Shown piece by piece: positions 11,001-64,000 of a DNA stretch of 64,000 nucleotides; positions within the stretch are counted from its first letter, which is position 1; the number at the start of each line of letters is the position of its first letter. The stretch comes from Cristatella mucedo (Eukaryota > Bryozoa > Phylactolaemata > Cristatellidae), in assembly GCA_009760855.2 (NCBI GenBank), contig WPIO01000003.1, positions 11,832,001-11,896,000 on the forward strand, read 5' to 3'. A program made the translations under genes and the position numbers. The notes under the pieces are model-generated. The model had not been told where the DNA came from. It was given only the letters and a program-made list of their open reading frames with translations, and searched no databases.

Positions 11001-13070
11001 ACGTGTTTAGGTGGTAGACCGATTGATCATTTGTGCACAACAATCGAATCCTGTAAGGTTGCAATAGTACTCATTATTTTCTTAGGTCCAACCTCTTGAT
11101 TCTCGATGTTTTGAACAACACTGTGTCCTCTTAGTGATTTCCTTCGAGTTGTGATATACAATCATGCATATGTGCTATATCTTGGGCTCTGTTTGAGAGC
11201 TTACTGTAATTGGTTATTTTCCTATGGCCATTGGCTTCTGTGCAAGAACACAAGCCAGTTGTTGTGCAAGCATCTACTATAAAGCAGCCAAATAAGACTC
11301 TTGATTATTGATTGCTCTCTAGAAATTCAAGTGTGCCGTGTCATTCTGCAATCACGAGTGGCTGTGTGCAAATGAACTGCTATCGGCTGCTCAACTTCGT
11401 CATTTCTCCCACAGGGTCGGAGAAAATGTGAAGCCTATGGCTAAAGCCAGGCTGTCAACTCATAAAGGCACCGTTGATCAACTATTTGCTGGTGCACACG
11501 TGTATCTTTTTGCTTCTGCTCAGAGTGAAATAACGGAAGCAATCATTACCGACAAGGTAAGCAGTGTACCCAAGAGGATCATTGCTTTTGCTAACTCTGG
11601 TCTACAATGAATATGAAGTTCAAACAAAGCCTATCATGCCCTAAGAGTGCTTTAGACAGTTTGCAGCCCATTATGAAGTAGTCTGCTGCTGCGCGCATTG
11701 CAGTATTATGTTGCTCTGGCTTTAACTTTACAAAGCCTCAAAGAATTGAATGAGTTCTATGCTGCAGAGTTTTCTGTAGGGCACTCAAAGCCTAAACAGA
11801 TTTCTGTTCGCATACGGTGTGAACCTATCCACAAATTCTGCTTTAAGCTTGGGCTTTAACACTGAGCTTTATAAGTGAACTTTCACTTTGCCTACTGCTT
11901 GGCAGGGAGAAAGCATCAAAATAGAGCAGAAAATCTTGTCAATGAGCTCAAAATAGAGCAGAGAATCTTGCCAATGATCTTGTTTGGTTACTTGGTGCCC
12001 AAAAGCAATTTGAGAGAGTCTTATTGCTAGGCAGCTGGATGAGCCAACCTGCTTATAGCCAGCAGAGCTGTTATTGCAGCCGAATAGCTTGATGGAACCA
12101 ACTTGCTAGCTCTGGGCAAACCAAGTGTGACTCAGAAATGGGAAAAATTAATGCTCAAAATCGGCTTTGCCAGCATATCTTCTGTTGCATCTGCATGAAC
12201 TCGATGTGTTGTGGTCCAAAGTGATCTTTCACTACACGACCACATTAGCTCCACTGTCAAGTCTGCTTACTTTCAGCTACATAAGATTTCTAAAATTGGG
12301 GTTAATTAGACAGGGATAGCACATCCAAATCGGTCCATGCATTTGTGACATCCCATCTTGACTTGTGTCACTCACTGCTTGCTGGTCTACCGGGTTGTGC
12401 AGTCAGGCACTTATAGTTGGTGCAACATTGCAGCTAGGCTTGTCTGTCGGGAGCTTCGAAGTTGCCACATCACACCGCTTCTTGCCGACTTGCATGGGGT
12501 CCCAATCAAGCAGGGTATTGACTTCAAGGTTCTTTCACTCACTTTTAGGTCCCTTCATTCTCTAGCTCCAGTCTGCTTATCAGAACTACTCTCCCATCAG
12601 GCTAGACATAGTACCACCTGCTTTTCTGAATCAAATCGTTCAGCTAAACCTCGTACGAACCTCAAGTTCTCTGGCGACCGTGCCGTTAGTTCGTATGCTT
12701 CCAAAGCCTGGAACTCACCCTTGATGGACGTCACGACATCCCGTGACTTGACTGCATTTAAAAAGAAACTAAAATGTCTCTGTGATTCGTTCTTTGTGTG
12801 CCTATGTGTGCTGACACTGTGCATGTTGCCACTAACCATCTTTACATAATGATCTGCATATCAGCTCTAACCATGTTATGCTTGTTGACATTGTGCATGT
12901 TATCACTAGCCATTTGACCATGCTTCTTTTACAGCTTATGTAAAGTGCCTAGAAAGGGATTAAGTTCTTTGAGAGCACTATACAAATTTTTTGTAATTAT
13001 TATTACTATTTCTCAGATCTTTCACCAAGAGTCAGCTAAGTCACTTTCTCCTGCTCTGAACAAAATGTAA
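7786..13070 (+). CDS. tandem coactosin-like protein (two ADF-H domains), 6 exons
   Basis: Spliced gene with exons 7786-8051, 8150-8294, 8931-9191, 9414-9547, 11415-11556 and 13017-13070, joining to 1002 nt (333 residues plus stop). Two ADF-H domains of coactosin type follow each other: domain 1 in exons 1-2 and domain 2 in exons 3-5. Each has the family hallmark around the conserved Trp, VKFVYIAWVGENV in domain 2 and TKFVYIHWIGDHV in domain 1. Coactosin is normally a single domain of about 140 residues that binds F-actin, so this is a doubled form. The introns after the Trp (phase 2) and at the domain end (phase 0) sit at the same places in both domains, which indicates internal duplication. 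The start is the ATG at 7786; no earlier in-frame ATG fits the family. The 5' end of exon 3 (8931 or 8940) and the last exon are inferred. The gene converges on the spectraplakin gene. Family assignment is confident; the exact C-terminus is not. Confidence 0.85.
8150..8294 (+). CDS. coactosin-like gene, exon 2
   Basis: Acceptor cctcag at 8144-8149; the first base completes the Trp codon and reads IGDHVPFTKKGRFGVVHGG. It ends ENIMKK before gtaaga in phase 0. It completes ADF-H domain 1. Confidence 0.87.
8931..9191 (+). CDS. coactosin-like gene, exon 3 (inter-domain linker and start of domain 2)
   Basis: The frame is open from a possible acceptor at 8930 (ggtag) or 8939 (agag), both phase 0. 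It encodes a Ser/Pro/Lys linker (SVPLSQPPKSK), then GIAAVKIDDFPQTWVVLGY, the opening of ADF-H domain 2. It ends with CAG before gtatgg in phase 0. The 5' boundary is uncertain by 9 nt. Confidence 0.75.
9414..9547 (+). CDS. coactosin-like gene, exon 4
   Basis: Acceptor gccttcag at 9413. It encodes IVASGCGLVQEIKEF then ALYALYRTTD and VKFVYIAW, and ends TG|gtaagt inside the Trp codon, the same phase-2 position as exon 1. The 222-nt intron before it keeps the reading frame open. Confidence 0.86.
9548..11414 (+). other. intron 4 of the coactosin-like gene
   Basis: 1.87 kb with no repeat or coding segment that I recognise. The donor gtaagt and acceptor ctcccacag are good. Confidence 0.7.
11415..11556 (+). 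CDS. coactosin-like gene, exon 5
   Basis: Acceptor ctcccacag at 11414. It completes the Trp and reads VGENVKPMAKARLSTHKG, then VYLFASAQSEITEAIITDK, the end of ADF-H domain 2. Donor gtaagc, phase 0. It follows a 1.87-kb intron. Confidence 0.87.
11910..11975 (+). repeat. 33-bp imperfect direct repeat
   Basis: Two adjacent copies of tcaaaatagagcaga(g/a)aatcttg..caatga inside intron 5 of the coactosin-like gene. Confidence 0.75.
12150..13005 (+). mobile_element. L2/CR1-like LINE fragment inside coactosin-like intron 5
   Basis: Covers the end of the RT domain (LADLHGVPIKQGIDFKVLSL, LTFRSLHSLAPVCLSEL) and the family 3' UTR, ending in a TTATTATTA-type tail. It is more diverged than the 1605 copy and has several frame breaks. 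Its tail runs straight into the acceptor of the candidate terminal exon. Confidence 0.82.
13017..13070 (+). CDS. coactosin-like gene, candidate terminal exon
   Basis: After the acceptor ctatttctcag the phase-0 frame reads IFHQESAKSLSPALNKM then TAA. Phase and the short hydrophilic tail fit, but there is no homology support, and the acceptor lies directly after a LINE tail. I see no AATAAA within the next 300 bases. It is the best candidate rather than a proven exon. Confidence 0.5.
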   Translation: MFHQESAKSLSPALNKM

Positions 13071-13458
13071 AGGCTCGAAGACCTTACGAAGCTCAGCAGA
13101 AGTGATTTTCTATATCTTATCGGGAATTTGCTAGTTTGTGAATTCTGCTGTTTGCTATGGCCTGATCTGGACCTTATGTTGTGTATGCGAAGGGCCTCAG
13201 ACTACAGATGTAGGAACCAATGTACTCTTGTTAAGCTTACTCTCACATGTAGTGTGACCTCAAAATTGCTTGAGAAATCCAAAGACTATGCCTATTCTAG
13301 CCTCCACTGTGTGGGCAGAAGCCTGTGGCAATCTACAGGACAGTAGTAGCACGGTAGCAGTGCTGGCCGGTGCATGATGAAAGCTGGTTGCCTACTGTTA
13401 TTAAGGCTGAAGCTTGCACAAGCATGAGCTCTGAGTGAGCTAGTATAAACAAGTTCAT
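13071..13458. other. 3' flank of the coactosin-like gene
   Basis: Presumed 3' UTR. No polyadenylation signal of the AATAAA type is visible. Confidence 0.35.
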
Positions 13459-13602
13459 GCCGAGCTGGGTTGGTCCAGCGGTTAAGGTGCTCGCCCCGAC
13501 TAAGGTCTGGCTGAGGTCGTGGGCTCGAGCCCTGAGGCATATGTGAAGCGCCTGAATAGAGATTTAGTTCTCTTTGGGCGCTATACAAATGAATCATATT
13601 AT
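13459..13602 (+). mobile_element. composite SINE copy 1 (tRNA-like head, LINE-like tail)
   Basis: The head gccgagctgggttggtccag with ggttaaggtgctcgcc and gtgggctcgagccctgaggc resembles tRNA A and B boxes. The following tgtgaagcgcctgaatagag...gggcgctatacaaatga matches the 3' terminus of the LINE family in this window. Confidence 0.82.
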
Positions 13603-13763
13603 AGTGCTGCTAGCGATATCTCGTGGTTGACCTGCAAAGTCAGTCAAACTATTGGGTGAGCAGCCGAAGTAAGTACTATGACTTTACCAACGTCAAATTT
13701 TTTTAGGATGTCATAAATTGTGGCTATCACCTTAACAATAGTCACTTGCCTGTGTGATGGCTT

Positions 13764-14111
13764 AAGCCGAATTTACAGGTCGGTTCCTGTCTGTCTTGTC
13801 GTCCAAGTCAATCACTCCCAGTGGGCCGTCGGTTTCCGGATAGAAAACCGATTTCCGACAGCCTGGCTCACCTTCTTTTGGAAATCTGCTGATGTGTAGA
13901 CCAGACCCCCCAATTAGATGTGCCTTCATCAGCCGGCCTCCTTTGCATTGAAACAGCGAACCCATGACTACCCGGTAGGTGGAACTTGGCAGATGACTGA
14001 CGAGAAACCAAAGAAAAACCTATCGTGTTAACAAACGCACCCTAACCGTCCTCAGTTTAACCGAAAGAAAACTGACAGCCAGAAAACCGATCGTGTAAAT
14101 GCAGCTTTAGT
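13764..14111. mobile_element. MITE-like element with terminal inverted repeats
   Basis: The left end (aagccgaatttacaggtcgg) and the inverse of the right end (aagctgcatttacacgatcg) match with a one-base gap, about 25-30 bp. The interior is non-coding, about 350 bp. A related right end occurs near 2860-2885. The superfamily is not clear. Confidence 0.55.
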
Positions 14112-14189
14112 TTGTAGGGCTACTGTTGTGCTTATTAAATAGTGACATGGCTTTGCAAGCGAGGTACTACTACACCGGTCTTGGCTGCA

Positions 14190-14350
14190 GCTAGCCATCA
14201 CGTTCGATCCCTGTCTGAGATTAGAACTCTACCACTCTGTCTTGCTGAAAACCTAACTAGCTCCCTAGTTCTGTCTAGGCTGGACTACATCAATCCTGTT
14301 TTGACCGAGCTACCGAAAGAAGCCACTAAGCCTCTTCAGCAGGAGATGAT
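14190..14350 (+). mobile_element. fragment of a second LINE-like RT
   Basis: The frame reads ENLTSSLVLSRLDYINPVLT, then ELPKEATKPLQ, which is the SRLDYCN...LP module of L2-type RT C-termini but clearly different from the main family here. Confidence 0.6.
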
Positions 14351-14493
14351 TATTGCTGCAGGGCTAGTCAACATATCCCAGAGTATCAGCCATGTGTGTC
14401 CTTACGCACAGTCCACCGGTAGGAAATCGGGGGACGAGCTTATCTGCGCGGTTACTATTATGGTATTAGGTATTTTACCATTACGGCATTACT

Positions 14494-14650
14494 GCCGAGC
14501 TGGTTTGGTCGAGCGGTTAAGGTGCTCGCCCCGACCAAGGTCTGACCGAGGTCGTGGGCTCGAGCCCCGAGGCACATGTGAAGCGCCTGAATAGAGATTA
14601 AGTTCTCTTAGGGCGCTATATAAATGAATTATATATATATATATTTTTTA
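14494..14650 (+). mobile_element. composite SINE copy 2 (tRNA-like head, LINE-like tail)
   Basis: Same structure as 13459-13602. The head gagctggtttggtcgagcgg plus gtcgtgggctcgagccccga is the cleaner of the two copies. The tail ends ctatataaatgaattata and runs into (TA)n and poly-T. Confidence 0.85.
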
Positions 14651-15999
14651 TTTTCAGTCTTCATATTTTTGCTCTTAGTCTGAAAAAGATTGAGTAAACG
14701 ATCTTGTTCAGTTTTATGCAATTGTAAAGACGTTAAACTAACGCGAGTGATGCCTGATGTGGATTTTGTCATCTTGTTCGGCCTCTTTGTTCTTCCTATT
14801 GTTGATCCTGCGATTATTGTTGTCTTGCTGTAGGTCCAGTCAGCAAGTGGTACGAAAAGCCACGTGAAGTAGTTCAAATGCTAGCAATTTGCTGCACACA
14901 CTCAAAAGTTTCACAGGGAAGTGGATGGCTACTGGTGACGTTTACATAGTGCTTGTGACTGCAGAAGCCTTACTACTGGCTGCTTGGCCACCGTGAAAGA
15001 CACACGTGCTAGTCGACTATTGTAACCTGCAATATGTTGCAGTTACAAGTAAGCGCGACCGGTGCTCTAATGCTGTAGCCTACCCATCCATTAAAGCTGC
15101 CAGCTTTCGTAGTAGACAGCTTGCTAATAACGGCCTGTTGTTTTGCCGGTGACGAACAGATCTGTAATTCTGGCCCTTGTAGGCAACCTTTTTGTGCTTG
15201 CATGCCTCTACGAATGTGTAGCATGCGCATCAAGCCAATGCTCAGCAGCCGAAGATGACACCAACCGAATCTGGGGGGGGGGGGCTTGATTGACCTAATC
15301 GGAAGATCTGTGACACTGCAGGACGTCCTGCGGTTGCTCTTTTAACGAATTTAATAAACCATGCTGGAATCAGATGCTGAAAACTGTAAGGGGTATATGA
15401 ATGTAAGTCTCTCACAGCAGCATTGTTTCAGCCCTAAAAATTACCAAATGTTCAAGCAGCTGAAAAGTTTAGCCCAGACGTTGCTTCAAGGAAACCGTGA
15501 ACACTGCAGTCAAATAAAGTAGCTGTACCTCGTGGTACATTATTTCTTTTAATACTTCGAAAACCCGTGGTTGCAACGGATTTTTCTGGGCTAGAACATC
15601 ATGCTTTTTGGTTGGCGAACACTGCAGAAATAATGATTGAACCTAATTGCAAAACCTCAATGTACACATGCATTCCTGTACTCTATGATTCGGTTCGAGC
15701 ACGTAATTGGCCATTTAAAGCATTAGCCCAGAAACATGGCTGCAGGATAGTTACCTGTTCTAGACACAATACTTTCTGCTCTCGTACACACTTCATTCTT
15801 TGTAAATTCTGAAAGAATGGTACTGAACTATGAAGTGAACTGAACTAGGAACTGACTAACAGGTTAACAATTCTTTCTAGCAATTTCCTGTATGCAAGCT
15901 CTCTGATCACTGTGCTCATGAGGGCACGATTTTCCTGACTATCGCTTAAGGTTCAGCTTCTCCCAGCTTGCTTTTTTATGCCAAGTACAACATGCCGAT
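14651..15999. other. intergenic DNA without recognised features
   Basis: I see no gene. A G-run lies at about 15273-15284 and an AATAAA at about 15353, neither clearly tied to a gene. Confidence 0.35.
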
Positions 16000-16266
16000 C
16001 AAGACTATACTTTCCTGCTGCATACTGTGTCATATCCTTTCCAGCTGTCCTGAGCTGCTACTTCTATGCTACTCACTTCATCGACTGCCCTCCTGACTCA
16101 GCCATGCTTCTCACCTCTCTTTGTTGCATGAGATGAAGTCTGTTGGTTACCGTATGCCGGCCAACAGCCGCTAAGGCTTTAAGTATAGATAACTTTCCTA
16201 CATAACAAGCCACTTAGTCCTTATGGCTTTGTGGAGTAACAGCCGGAGATACGTTACATTACATTA
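16000..16266 (+). repeat. interspersed repeat R3, copy 1, (ACATT)n end
   Basis: Shares gagctgctact, ctctttgttgc and ggctttgtggagt blocks over about 260 bp with 53872-54132, and its 3' half with the reverse of 59608-59745. It ends ttacattacattac. Confidence 0.8.
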
Positions 16267-17288
16267 CACCAACCGATGGAATCACAAAATGGCTACCGAA
16301 GGCTACGAAATATGCATATGTAAACCGACCCGGATTCTGAACATCAGCCACAGATCGGTTAGCAGCGACTAATAGAAATTGCACATAGCATGCCTATAGA
16401 CTGCGCGAGAAGACGATCCGATGAGATGCCTTTGCGAGAAGGTTTTTGACGGGAGGTATTGCTTGCTGCATAGATTTCTGATCTCCCTGCTCGTGACTTG
16501 ACTAGCATATGACCAGAATTGTCGAGCCACCACCCAACATGAGAGCTGCAACTCTCTGATAGATTGCACCGTGGTCGCAGCAGTGATTGCAACGAGGCTG
16601 AAAAAACCACGGGGCCTGGTCGCACTGCATAAGACCGGCAGTGTCCGGAGAGCAAGATACCCCCACAGGAAAAAAAATCCCCAAGCATACGAATAGGCGA
16701 TACCTTCTCAACAACATGGCAAATACAGAAGCACGGGCGATGCCAAGTTTAGCAACATGTCTTATTAGCTTAAATTAAAAAAATGGATACCTCTACAGGT
16801 TTTCTGTTAAGCCGAGCACAACACCCGGGAGGGGGCTGTGACCCGATGCCGCGAGCAGCATGGCATCGGTGCTGTCGGTGCACAAAAAAAGTTGTTCGCC
16901 ACTGCATGCCTCTCGTGCAGAAGGGTCCGTCAGAACGGGCCACCACAAAGTGACACAACATCGGCAGTGAATTGGAGGTCATAGGACCGCCGTGCTGTAC
17001 TCTGCACAGCCGTGTGATGGCCTGCTGTCACAGGCTGGCCTTCATGTACCGGCCTGCTAGCGGTGCGCCGCCGCACGTCGTGTCCACTGCAATCGTGTCC
17101 TGAGCAAGCCTCTCGGTAGTACCATGGGTGTGGAAGAAATGGCTAGACAAAGGCTCTGCCTGCCAGAGGCATACCACTCAATGGCTTCGCAAAGAGTGGC
17201 TACGCTGGCTGCAGCAGCAGCCTTAGGGCGAATGCAGCTGCAGTAGTCATGTCATGGTTTTGAGCACCAGGTGGGATGCGGTCATCTC
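16267..17288 (-). other. 3' UTR and downstream flank of the spectraplakin gene
   Basis: Minus-strand region after the TGA at 17289. An open frame at 16359-16688 (-) has no recognisable domain and is probably chance. No AATAAA-type signal is evident. Confidence 0.4.
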
Positions 17289-63817
<46,529 letters not shown>

Positions 63818-64000
63818 CTACACAGAGAGATAAGCCACATAATAATAATAAATCAATAGCTACTTACAAACAAGTGCAAGCTGGAAAAGAACATATTTTG
63901 CAAAAGTTTGCTGGGTGAAATCGCTACCTTGTCACAGTTCCCACAGACTTTCACACTAATAAGAAGTTATACTCATCTCGATAAAGTGCAACAGATTATG

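Overview
The window is eukaryotic, animal nuclear DNA: spliced genes with GT-AG introns, a metazoan-type spectraplakin, L2/CR1-like LINEs, tRNA-derived SINEs, Tc1 and hAT remnants, and very long microsatellites. The phylum cannot be fixed from the sequence alone; a non-vertebrate metazoan with fairly compact introns fits best.

Layout. 1-7.7 kb is repeat-rich DNA without a recognisable gene, holding several truncated LINE copies. 7786-13070 (+) is a six-exon gene for a protein of about 333 residues with two tandem coactosin-type ADF-H domains, predicted to bind actin. 13.1-17.3 kb is the gap between two convergent genes, with a MITE-like element, two copies of a composite SINE and other repeats. 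17289-63817 (-) is the 3' part of one very large gene, which runs off the right edge. I placed about 45 exons (roughly 12.8 kb of coding sequence, about 4,250 residues) by splice signals and phase. They encode a long spectrin-repeat rod, two EF-hands, a GAS2 (GAR) microtubule-binding domain and a Ser/Arg-rich tail with SxIP-like motifs. This is the C-terminal part of a spectraplakin (MACF1/dystonin/Shot/VAB-10 family). The N-terminal calponin-homology and plakin domains must lie beyond 64 kb.

The two genes suit the same cell biology: coactosin-like proteins act on F-actin, and spectraplakins cross-link actin and microtubules and track plus ends through EB1. Nothing in the sequence shows that they are co-regulated; they are arranged tail to tail.

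The spectraplakin introns carry most of the repeats. There is a (CA)n of about 600 bp, a pure (CAG)142 that begins directly at a splice donor, a (GA)n of about 100 bp, a Tc1 transposase relic, and a layered nest of LINE-in-LINE plus hAT element at 48.4-52.1 kb. The exon-rich centre (26-48 kb) is GC-rich, which opens many long antisense reading frames that are not genes.

The most notable observations are the tandem coactosin gene with duplicated exon architecture, the chimeric tRNA-head/LINE-tail SINE, the CTG expansion at a donor site, and the nested transposon stack.
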